The translations under genes and the position numbers were made by a program. Shown here piece after piece: positions 46,914 to 55,361 of a stretch of 64,000 nt of DNA. Below the pieces are notes generated by a model. That model saw only the letters and a program-made list of their open reading frames with translations, ran no database searches and was not told where the DNA came from. The stretch's first letter is position 1, and each line of letters begins with the position of its first letter. Source of the DNA: Lachnospiraceae bacterium (GTDB lineage Bacteria > Bacillota > Clostridia > Lachnospirales > Lachnospiraceae); assembly GCA_014804485.1 (NCBI GenBank), contig JAAUZT010000006.1:47232-111231 (forward strand). Reading direction: 5' to 3'.

Positions 46914-47711
46914 ATGGATATAGCTTCAATTATCGGCTTATTGGCATGTTTTGCGTTGATGATTTTCGGTATGGTGTTTGGTAAGACCTTTTCAGCAGTC
47001 ACCAGCTTTCTTCATGCACCATCAGCGCTTATTACATTCGGCGGCGCATTTATGTGTATTATGGCGAGTTATTCGATGTCTAACTTCGTTGGGGGTCTGA
47101 AGAGCTTTACGCTGATTTTTAAGGAATCCGCCATGAATGTTCCGGAGATTATTCAGAAGATTATCGACCTCTCCAATGTTGCTCGTAAAGAGGGTCTTCT
47201 TTCTCTGGAAGAAGCGGCGGGAGATATTGATGATGAATTCCTGAAGAAAGGTATTCTGCTTGTTGTAGACGGTACCGATCCTGAACTTGTACGTGCGATC
47301 ATGGAAACGGAGCTTGCCAGTGTAGAAGGCAGACATAAAGATAAGATCGGCTTTTGGGAGAATGTAGGAGCGATGGGTCCTGCATGGGGTATGATCGGAA
47401 CCTTGATCGGTCTGGTTCTCATGCTTAAGGATCTGTCTGATTTTGCGTCCATCGGTCCTAATATGGCGACTGCGCTTATAACCACATTCTACGGTTCCGT
47501 ATTGGCGAACTGGATCTGTGCGCCGGTGGCTACGAAGCTGAAGGGCAAGAACGATGAAGAGATGATGGTCAAAGAAATAGAGATAGAGGGACTTCTGTCG
47601 ATTCAGGCAGGTGAGAACCCGCGCGTTATTGAAGAAAAACTGAAGTCGTTCATTGCACCGGGTGACAGGAACACCTCGAGTGAAGAAGGCGGAGGTGAAG
47701 CAGATGGCTAA
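46914..47711 (+). CDS. motA: Flagellar motor stator protein MotA
   Basis: KEGLLSLEEAAGDIDDEFLKKGILLVVDGTDPELVRAIMETEL, FWENVGAMGPAWGMIGTLIGLVLML. Confidence 0.95.
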   Translation: MDIASIIGLLACFALMIFGMVFGKTFSAVTSFLHAPSALITFGGAFMCIMASYSMSNFVGGLKSFTLIFKESAMNVPEIIQKIIDLSNVARKEGLLSLEEAAGDIDDEFLKKGILLVVDGTDPELVRAIMETELASVEGRHKDKIGFWENVGAMGPAWGMIGTLIGLVLMLKDLSDFASIGPNMATALITTFYGSVLANWICAPVATKLKGKNDEEMMVKEIEIEGLLSIQAGENPRVIEEKLKSFIAPGDRNTSSEEGGGEADG

Positions 47712-48522
47712 GAAGAAGCAGGAAGACCCGCCAAAGGGCTCGCCGGCGTGGATGGCCACATTCAGTGATCTGATGAATCTGCTTCTTTGTTTCTTCGTGT
47801 TGCTTTTTGCGATGTCTACTATTGACGAGGTTGCACAGGAACAGATCGTAGCATCTTTTAGTCAGACGTTTTCTGTGTTTGATAAGGGAGCCTCTGCTAT
47901 TGGGGACGGCATGCTGATCAGTAACGGCACCAGTCAGTTGAGTGAACTGGATGAATTTATTAATAGTACTGGTAAGCTGGATGATGGTGAGATTGTTGAC
48001 GAAAATGTAGCTGATGCTGTAACTGCTGCGCAGGAACAGTTAGAGGAGGCACAGATGGAAGAGTCCGAGGAGCTTGCCGAGAAGATTCAGGAAGCGGTTG
48101 ATGAGAAGGACATGGGTAAGGAGATCGATATCGAGATTACTTCCCAGTATGTGCAGTTGACACTGAAGGGTGCACTTCTCTTTGATTCCGGCAGTACGCT
48201 TCTCAAGGATGAGGCGAAGCCGGTTCTGGATCAGGTGGGGTTGATTCTGGAACGGTATGCGGAAGGAACCATTGAGATCGAGGGACATACGGACAATGTG
48301 CCGATGTCGGGAGCGAAGTACTCTAACAATAATGAGTTGAGTTCCGGAAGAGCATTGTCGGTGTTTGATTATCTTCTCTCGGTTACGAATCTGGATCCTG
48401 CAAATGTGAAGCATTCGGGACGAGGCGAATACGTACCCGTAGCGGATAATTCTACCGCGGAGGGCAGAACCAGAAACCGACGGGTTGAGATTAAGATATA
48501 TAACTCGCTGAGCGCATATTAG
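47704..48522 (+). CDS. motB: Flagellar motor stator protein MotB
   Basis: GSPAWMATFSDLMNLLLCFFVLLFAMSTID; OmpA-like IEIEGHTDNVPMSGAKYSNNNELSSGRALSVFDYL...RTRNRRVEI. Confidence 0.95.
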   Translation: MAKKKQEDPPKGSPAWMATFSDLMNLLLCFFVLLFAMSTIDEVAQEQIVASFSQTFSVFDKGASAIGDGMLISNGTSQLSELDEFINSTGKLDDGEIVDENVADAVTAAQEQLEEAQMEESEELAEKIQEAVDEKDMGKEIDIEITSQYVQLTLKGALLFDSGSTLLKDEAKPVLDQVGLILERYAEGTIEIEGHTDNVPMSGAKYSNNNELSSGRALSVFDYLLSVTNLDPANVKHSGRGEYVPVADNSTAEGRTRNRRVEIKIYNSLSAY

Positions 48523-48605
48523 GATATTACACCGACAGGTGGTCCGGTAAGCCGGCGGTTATGATAGGAGTATATAATAAGTGTATAAAGGAGAATATTA
48601 CGATC

Positions 48606-49133
48606 ATGAAGAAGAATCTGATTTCTATTGTTATACTGGCATTGTTGATCGTTAACATCGTATTGACGGCGATTATGATGTTCAGTGTGACGGGTACTTC
48701 CAGAAAAACGGCAGCGCTTGTGGATAATATAGCAACGGCGCTTAATCTGGAGCTTTCTGCAAACGGTAACGGAGAGGACGCGGAGAGAGAACCGATTCCG
48801 ATGTCCGATACGGCAACGTATGATATTTCAGAGGAGATGACGATACCTCTGAAGCTTGATGAGGACGGCAACTCGCACTTTTTCATAGCTTCCATTACAT
48901 TATCCATGAATACGAAGGATAAGGGCTATAAGAAGTATGGTTCGGATGAGGATATGGCAGCCAGAGAGAGCCTGATCAAGAGTGAGATCAATGATGTAAT
49001 AAGTAAGTATACGGTGGATGAAGCAAGAAATCAGCAGGACGAGATCCGCGCGGAGATCCTTGAAAGAATCCAGAAAATGTTTGATTCAGAGTTTGTCTTT
49101 AATGTGGCGTTTAGTGACATTATGATTCAGTAA
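48606..49133 (+). CDS. fliL: Flagellar basal body-associated protein FliL
   Basis: N-terminal TM, FIASITLSMNTKDKGYKKYG, C-terminal FNVAFSDIMIQ; between motB and fliM. Confidence 0.85.
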   Translation: MKKNLISIVILALLIVNIVLTAIMMFSVTGTSRKTAALVDNIATALNLELSANGNGEDAEREPIPMSDTATYDISEEMTIPLKLDEDGNSHFFIASITLSMNTKDKGYKKYGSDEDMAARESLIKSEINDVISKYTVDEARNQQDEIRAEILERIQKMFDSEFVFNVAFSDIMIQ

Positions 49134-49166
49134 TTTCTTAAATAGTGCCACAGGAGGTGAACTTTC

Positions 49167-50147
49167 GTGGGAGAGGTACTATCTCAAAATGAGATTGATA
49201 ATCTGCTCGCCGCGTTAAGCAGCGGCGAGATAGACGCAGAAGAGATGAACGATAATAGTGACAAACAGGTCAAGAATTATGACTTTAAACGTCCTACGAA
49301 GTTCTCTAAAGAACATCTGCGTACATTGGAAATCATATATGAACATTACGGACGGCTGTTATCGACAAGTCTTCCGATATACCTTAGAAAGAGCATACAG
49401 ATTACCGTAGCGAGTTCCGAGACGGTTATTTTCTCGGAGTTTACCAACGCTCTTTCCAATCCCGTTATTCTTAGCATCGTAAATTTCCAGCCGCTCGGCG
49501 GTACGATTATCATCGAACTGGCAACACAGCTCGGATATGCGATGATAGACAGAATGTTAGGCGGCGCGGGGGAGCCGCTTGACAAGAACAGGGATTTCAC
49601 GGAAATAGAGATGACGATCATAGAAAAAATGATGATAGTCTGTATGCAGCTCATGCGGGAGCCGTGGAAGAACGTGATAGATCTTAATCCGGTTATGGAG
49701 AGAATCGAGACAAATTCACAGTTCGCTCAGGTGATCGCACCGAACGATATGATTGCAATCGTTACACTAAACATGAAGATCGGCGACGTGGAGGGATTCA
49801 TGAATGTGTGTCTTCCGTTCTTTACGCTGGAAAGTGTCATGGATAAGCTGAATACCAAGTATTGGTACGCTAACATGCAGGAACAGAAAGACGAGAATTT
49901 CGAGGAGTATATCGAGGCAATGTTACGAAGGGTGGATGTTCCGGTCAAAGCCGTACTCGGCAAGACGAGGATATCAGTCAACGATTTTGTCAATCTGCAG
50001 CTCGGAGATATCATACGGTTAGATGCCGATGTCGATCAGGATATGATCGTATATGTGGGTAATATGAAGAAATTCACCGCATTACCGGGTACCAGCAAAG
50101 ACAAGAACGCTGTGAGAGTAACGTCGGTAATAAGAGAGGGGGAGTAA
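49167..50147 (+). CDS. fliM: Flagellar motor switch protein FliM
   Basis: LSQNEIDNLLAALSSGEI, YDFKRPTKFSKEHLRTLEIIYEHYGRLLSTSLPIYLR. Confidence 0.96.
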   Translation: MGEVLSQNEIDNLLAALSSGEIDAEEMNDNSDKQVKNYDFKRPTKFSKEHLRTLEIIYEHYGRLLSTSLPIYLRKSIQITVASSETVIFSEFTNALSNPVILSIVNFQPLGGTIIIELATQLGYAMIDRMLGGAGEPLDKNRDFTEIEMTIIEKMMIVCMQLMREPWKNVIDLNPVMERIETNSQFAQVIAPNDMIAIVTLNMKIGDVEGFMNVCLPFFTLESVMDKLNTKYWYANMQEQKDENFEEYIEAMLRRVDVPVKAVLGKTRISVNDFVNLQLGDIIRLDADVDQDMIVYVGNMKKFTALPGTSKDKNAVRVTSVIREGE

Positions 50148-50151
50148 AAGC

Positions 50152-51411
50152 ATGGACGGAATGTTATCACAAGATGAAATAAATGCACTCTTATCCGGTA
50201 TGGATGCACCGAGCGACGGTGCGGCTCCGGAGCAACCTGCATCTGCAGCGGAACCAGCAGCACCTGCAGCAGCGCCGGCCGCGAATTCCGGACCGGATGA
50301 GTCGCTGTTATCAGAGATAGAGAAAGATGCCATCGGTGAGGTTGCCAACATCAGTATGGGGTCTTCTGCAACAACGCTTTATTCTCTGGTAAACCGGAAG
50401 GTAAACATTACGACTCCCGTGGTCACGCTGGCGAAGTGGGAGAACGTACTGGAAGAATACGAGAAACCGTGTGTATTTATCCAGATTAAATATACGGTGG
50501 GTCTGGATGGTTCAAATATCCTTGTGTTGAAGGAACATGATGTTAAGGTCATCACCGATCTGATGATGGGCGGTGACGGAAGCAATACGGATGGAGAACT
50601 GGGAGAGCTGCACTTAAGTGCGATCTCGGAGGCGATGAATCAGATGATGGGTTCTTCGGCGACATCCCTCTCCACCATGCTTGGTAAGATGATTGATATC
50701 AGCCCGCCGGAGGCAAGTCTGGTAGATTTGACGGCTTTCAAGTCAGGCGGAGATATAGCGGCTTTTCTGGAAGGAAATTTTGTCAAGATTGCATTCCGTA
50801 TGCAGATTGACGATCTGGTTGATTCCACAATTATGCAGCTGTATCCTATAGACTTTGCGAAAGAATTGTGCGATACTTTCTTACAGAATCAGATGGGCGA
50901 GAGTGGATCCGCACCTGCACCGCAGGCAGCGGCACCGACACCTGCACCGGCAGCGCCTCAGATGGCGGCGCCGACACCGCAGGCAGCGCCTCAGATGGCA
51001 GAGGCACCGCAGATGGGAATGCCTCAGATGGGAATGCCTAATATGCAGATGATGCCTAATATGCAGATGATGCCACAACAAATGCAAATGATGCCGCAAA
51101 TGCAGATGATGCCTAATATGAATATTCAGCCGGCGCAGTTCCAGAGTTTTTCCAATGATTTTAATCCGGCACAGATGCAGGAGAACATCGGACTGATCAG
51201 AGACGTGCCGCTTGAGGTTACGGTAGAGCTCGGAAGAACGTCCAAGTCCATAGCGGATATTCTGGATTTCTCACCGGGAACGATTATAGAATTGGATAAG
51301 ATTGCCGGGGAACCGATTGATGTGCTGGTCAATGGTAAATTTGTTGCTAAAGGTGAAGTAGTTGTAATTGAAGAGAGCTTTGGTGTTCGGGTAACCGAAA
51401 TTATCAAATAA
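50152..51411 (+). CDS. fliY: Flagellar motor switch phosphatase FliY (CheC-like plus FliN domain)
   Basis: MLSQDEINALLSGM; EKDAIGEVANISMGSSATTLYSLVNR and LHLSAISEAMNQMMGSSATSLS (CheC-like motifs); C-terminal FliN domain IRDVPLEVTVELGRTSKSIADILDFSPGTIIELDK. Confidence 0.95.
   Translation: MDGMLSQDEINALLSGMDAPSDGAAPEQPASAAEPAAPAAAPAANSGPDESLLSEIEKDAIGEVANISMGSSATTLYSLVNRKVNITTPVVTLAKWENVLEEYEKPCVFIQIKYTVGLDGSNILVLKEHDVKVITDLMMGGDGSNTDGELGELHLSAISEAMNQMMGSSATSLSTMLGKMIDISPPEASLVDLTAFKSGGDIAAFLEGNFVKIAFRMQIDDLVDSTIMQLYPIDFAKELCDTFLQNQMGESGSAPAPQAAAPTPAPAAPQMAAPTPQAAPQMAEAPQMGMPQMGMPNMQMMPNMQMMPQQMQMMPQMQMMPNMNIQPAQFQSFSNDFNPAQMQENIGLIRDVPLEVTVELGRTSKSIADILDFSPGTIIELDKIAGEPIDVLVNGKFVAKGEVVVIEESFGVRVTEIIK
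51011..51126 (+). repeat. Met/Gln/Pro/Asn-rich degenerate repeat in FliY linker
   Basis: MGMPQMGMPNMQMMPNMQMMPQQMQMMPQMQMMPNMN. Confidence 0.85.
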
Positions 51412-51431
51412 AATGGAATAGGAGAAAAAAG

Positions 51432-51794
51432 ATGGCAAAAAATATTTTGATATGTGATGATGCAGCATTCATGCGTATGATGATTAAGGACATCCTGACT
51501 AAGAACGGGTATAATGTAGCCGGGGAAGCCGAGAACGGTGCCAAGGCTGTCGAGAAGTACAACGAATTAAAACCTGATTTGGTATTAATGGATATTACCA
51601 TGCCCGAAATGGACGGTATTCAGGCACTCAAGAAGATCAAAGAAGCAGATCCGGGTGCAATGGTTATTATGTGCTCTGCGATGGGTCAGCAGGCTATGGT
51701 TATCGAATCCATCCAATCCGGTGCGAAGGACTTTATCGTAAAGCCTTTCCAGGCCGACCGTGTGTTAGAGGCTGTTAAGAAGGTAGTGGGATAA
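51432..51794 (+). CDS. cheY: Chemotaxis response regulator CheY
   Basis: ILICDDAAFMRMMIKDILTKNGYNVAGEAENGAKAVEKY, LVLMDITMPEMDGIQAL, KDFIVKPFQADRVLEAV. Confidence 0.95.
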   Translation: MAKNILICDDAAFMRMMIKDILTKNGYNVAGEAENGAKAVEKYNELKPDLVLMDITMPEMDGIQALKKIKEADPGAMVIMCSAMGQQAMVIESIQSGAKDFIVKPFQADRVLEAVKKVVG

Positions 51795-52177
51795 TGATAC
51801 TTGCAGTATCGGGAAGAACTGAGTCCTACGTACAGTTTCTGACGGTATTGGTTATCTTTGTGTTTGTGCTGATGATTACCTACTGGGTTACTAAGTGGAC
51901 AGCGGGATATCAGAAGGGGCAGACGTCCAATGCCAATATGGAGATCCTGGAAACGATCCGGCTTTCCAATAATAAGCTTGTTCAGATTATCCGTGTCGGC
52001 AGGAAATATTTGGCGGTGGCAATTTGTAAAGATACTGTTACAATGTTGACAGAGATACCTGAGCAGGATTTGATTTTCTCTGATCAGAATTCCACCAAAA
52101 CACAGGGATTCAAGGAAATATTAGAGAAAATGCAAAAAAAGAATTTTCTGGAAAAAGAAGATGGGCGAGACGAATGA
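51794..52177 (+). CDS. fliO: Flagellar biosynthesis protein FliO/FliZ-like
   Basis: Single TM then NMEILETIRLSNNKLVQIIRVGRKYLAVAICKDTVTMLTEI; precedes fliP. Confidence 0.8.
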   Translation: MILAVSGRTESYVQFLTVLVIFVFVLMITYWVTKWTAGYQKGQTSNANMEILETIRLSNNKLVQIIRVGRKYLAVAICKDTVTMLTEIPEQDLIFSDQNSTKTQGFKEILEKMQKKNFLEKEDGRDE

Positions 52178-53052
52178 AAAAATATTTTTCCGGATATCAT
52201 TTGGCAAAATTAGTATGCCTGCTGTTATTGGCAGGCATATTGTTTAGTCGGAAGACGACGGCTCTGGCGGCGACAGATACGCCTTATCGGGAATCCAATC
52301 TTACGGGAACAACGGAGGAGCGGACAAACGAGAGGGCGCCGGGGACAGCAGAGAATGCCGATGATCTCGCAGAAATGAATATAGCCAACACGGTGACGAT
52401 CACGTACGGCAACGGCAATGGCAGCGTGAACGGTGCGCTGCGTATTTTGGTGATTCTTACACTGATCGCCATAGCGCCGACCTTGATCATCATGATGACC
52501 TCGTTTACCAGAATCATCATTGTTCTGCACTTTACGAGACAGGCACTCAATACACAGACGGCGCCGCCTAACACAGTGTTGATAGGCATTGCGCTCTTTT
52601 TGACGTTCTTCATCATGCAGCCGACGCTTACGTCGATCTATACGGAAGCGGTGGTGCCCTATGAAGCGGGTGAGATGAATGAGGAGGAAGCACTTACAAA
52701 GGCTGCTGCACCGATCAGACAGTTCATGTATGGGCAGACATTCAAGAAGGATGTAAGTCTGTTCATGGATATCAACCGTCTGGAATGGAGCGGGGAACTG
52801 GAAGAGATACCGATGAGCGTTCTGGTGCCGAGTTTTATCATTAGCGAACTGCGCAGAGCCTTCATTATCGGTTTCCTTATATATATACCGTTTATAGTGA
52901 TTGATATGGTCGTGGCTTCCACGCTGATGAGTATGGGTATGATGATGCTGCCACCGACGACGATCTCCATGCCTTTTAAAATCCTTTTATTTGTGCTTGC
53001 AGACGGATGGTATCTGATTATCAAAGGGCTGGTAGAAAGTTTCAACCTATAG
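52174..53052 (+). CDS. fliP: Flagellar biosynthetic protein FliP
   Basis: LTLIAIAPTLIIMMTSFTRIIIVLHFTRQALNTQTAPPNTVLIGIALFLTFFIMQPT. Confidence 0.96.
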   Translation: MKKYFSGYHLAKLVCLLLLAGILFSRKTTALAATDTPYRESNLTGTTEERTNERAPGTAENADDLAEMNIANTVTITYGNGNGSVNGALRILVILTLIAIAPTLIIMMTSFTRIIIVLHFTRQALNTQTAPPNTVLIGIALFLTFFIMQPTLTSIYTEAVVPYEAGEMNEEEALTKAAAPIRQFMYGQTFKKDVSLFMDINRLEWSGELEEIPMSVLVPSFIISELRRAFIIGFLIYIPFIVIDMVVASTLMSMGMMMLPPTTISMPFKILLFVLADGWYLIIKGLVESFNL

Positions 53053-53137
53053 TTCGTGAAGCAAGTCTCGTAATCGAATCTGTTCGGTTTGCTATTTTGC
53101 GAAGTAGATTTACTTTTTGGGAAGGGTGAAGTAAGAT

Positions 53138-53407
53138 ATGACAATAGATGACGTCACAGCTGTGGCACAGACAGCCATATACACGATCATCAAATGTGCG
53201 GCGCCTCTTTTGCTGGTGTCGTTATGTGTGGGTCTGATCGTCAGTATTTTCCAGACGGTTACTTCCATTCAGGAGCAGACGCTCACCTTCATTCCGAAGA
53301 TATTGGCGATTTTTCTGGGGCTGATTGTTATGGGGCACTGGATTATGAACAATATGGTACAGTATATGATCGAGCTGTGGTCTAACTTCGGCGCCTATAT
53401 CAATTAA
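53138..53407 (+). CDS. fliQ: Flagellar biosynthetic protein FliQ
   Basis: LLVSLCVGLIVSIFQTVTSIQEQTLTFIPKILAIFLGL. Confidence 0.95.
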   Translation: MTIDDVTAVAQTAIYTIIKCAAPLLLVSLCVGLIVSIFQTVTSIQEQTLTFIPKILAIFLGLIVMGHWIMNNMVQYMIELWSNFGAYIN

Positions 53408-53421
53408 GAGCGAGTGTTGGC

Positions 53422-54201
53422 ATGATCAATTTTACATTTACCTATGCGGATTTAGAATATTATTTGCTGATTCTGGTGCGGGTGACCTGTTTTGTCCATG
53501 TGGCGCCTTTTTTCTCGCTAAACGGTGTCCCGCGCCGGATTAAAGTGGGGTTCAGTATATTTCTCGCGTATCTGCTCTATACGGCTGTGGATCGCAATGA
53601 AGTGGTATATAACACGCTGCTCGGATATGCGGTTATTGTTATGAAGGAGGCAATGACGGGCTTCCTGATTGGATGGGGCGCACAGATCTGCGCAACGGTG
53701 ACTTCTCTGGCAGGAAGTATCGCGGATATGGAGATCGGACTTTCCATGGTATCGCTGATGGATCCGACGACCAGACAGCAGGCGACTTTTACAGGTGTGT
53801 TTTATCAGTATTTCTTTACATTATTAATGATTATTACCGGCATGTATCAATATCTGTTACGTGCGTTGATTGACAGCTTTACGCTGATCCCTGTAAACGG
53901 GGCAATATTCCGGGCGGAGTCGCTTGTAGACTCTCTGGCCGTATTTATGGGGGATTATATAACGATCGCGTTCCGTATCATCCTGCCGATCTTCTGTACC
54001 ATGATTCTGTTAAATGCCATTATGGGCGTTCTGGCTAAGGCGTCTCCGCAGATGAACATGTTTGCGGTAGGTATGCAGCTCAAGGTGCTGGTGGGACTCG
54101 GAATTCTGTTTCTGACGATCAGGATGCTGCCGAATGCGGCGGACTATGTATTTGTTGAGATGAAGAGGATGATCGTATCTTTTGTGGAGGGGATGACGTG
54201 A
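53422..54201 (+). CDS. fliR: Flagellar biosynthetic protein FliR
   Basis: Multi-TM; EAMTGFLIGWGAQICATVTSLAGSIADMEIGLSM; after fliQ. Confidence 0.94.
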   Translation: MINFTFTYADLEYYLLILVRVTCFVHVAPFFSLNGVPRRIKVGFSIFLAYLLYTAVDRNEVVYNTLLGYAVIVMKEAMTGFLIGWGAQICATVTSLAGSIADMEIGLSMVSLMDPTTRQQATFTGVFYQYFFTLLMIITGMYQYLLRALIDSFTLIPVNGAIFRAESLVDSLAVFMGDYITIAFRIILPIFCTMILLNAIMGVLAKASPQMNMFAVGMQLKVLVGLGILFLTIRMLPNAADYVFVEMKRMIVSFVEGMT

Positions 54202-55310
54202 TATTAGAGTATAATCTCCAATTCTTCGCCAAGGATGGTCCGGGCGGAGAGAAAACAGAAGTGCCTACTTCCAAAAAACTGGATGATGCCCGTAAGGAAG
54301 GTCAGGTTGCGAAGAGTAAGGAGATCTCCATTGCATTTGAACTGTTGGCGTTTTTTCTGTTAATATATTTCTGGGTTGAGTATATGGGGACTTACTTTGT
54401 AGGTAACATATACGATATCTACAGCCAGATACCGGAGTACACTAAGATGTATGACGGCTTTATACAGGATCAGACATTCAATGCGCTTTTTGTGAAATCC
54501 TTGACAAGGGTGCTGTTTATCATGGCGCCGTTTCTGCTGGTTGGTTTTCTGATATCTGTGATAGCGAATGTTGTTCAGGTTAAATGGAAGCCCACCACGA
54601 AACCATTGCAGCCCAAATTCAATAAATTGAATCCGGTCAGCGGATTTAAGCGCTTCTTTTCCATTAATTCCGTGATGGAACTTGTCAAGTCGCTTCTTAA
54701 GCTTGGACTCATCGGCTATGTGGTTTATTCATATTTAAAGAAAAACATGCCGCCGCTGTATCAGTTCTATGGAATGTCCTTGAATCAGGGAATCGTGCAG
54801 GTGGGCATGCTGGTGGTGAATCTGGGGATCCGGATGTCGCTTTTCTATATGATCATCGCCCTGTTAGATTATGTCTATCAGAAGGTGAAGTTCAAGAACG
54901 ATATGAAGATGACGAAGCAGGAAGTCAAAGACGAGTATAAGAATCAGGAAGGTGATCCGCAGATCAAGGGTAAACAGAAGCAGAGGATGATGGAAGCTTC
55001 CAGACGCCGTATGATGCAGGCACTCCCGCAGGCGGATGTAGTCATCACCAACCCGACCCATTATGCCGTAGCGATCAAATACGACCCGGAGATCTACGAC
55101 GCACCCTATGTGATTGCAAAAGGAGCAGATTATCTGGCACAGAAAATCAAAGAGACGGCGAAAGAAAATCATATTGAAATCGTAGAGAATAAGCCGCTTG
55201 CCCGTATGCTTTACGCCAACGTGGACGTGGGCAGCGTGGTGCCGCCTGAATTGTATCAGGCAGTGGCGGAAGTGCTCGCTTTCGTATATCATTTACAGGG
55301 TAAAGTGTAG
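54198..55310 (+). CDS. flhB: Flagellar biosynthetic protein FlhB
   Basis: EKTEVPTSKKLDDARKEGQVAKSKEI; NPTH autocleavage motif (VVITNPTHYAVAIKYDPE). Confidence 0.97.
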   Translation: MILEYNLQFFAKDGPGGEKTEVPTSKKLDDARKEGQVAKSKEISIAFELLAFFLLIYFWVEYMGTYFVGNIYDIYSQIPEYTKMYDGFIQDQTFNALFVKSLTRVLFIMAPFLLVGFLISVIANVVQVKWKPTTKPLQPKFNKLNPVSGFKRFFSINSVMELVKSLLKLGLIGYVVYSYLKKNMPPLYQFYGMSLNQGIVQVGMLVVNLGIRMSLFYMIIALLDYVYQKVKFKNDMKMTKQEVKDEYKNQEGDPQIKGKQKQRMMEASRRRMMQALPQADVVITNPTHYAVAIKYDPEIYDAPYVIAKGADYLAQKIKETAKENHIEIVENKPLARMLYANVDVGSVVPPELYQAVAEVLAFVYHLQGKV

Positions 55311-55361
55311 AAAGACTTAAAAATAGATATAAAATAATGACAGAAAGGGGGAAAAAGGTTC

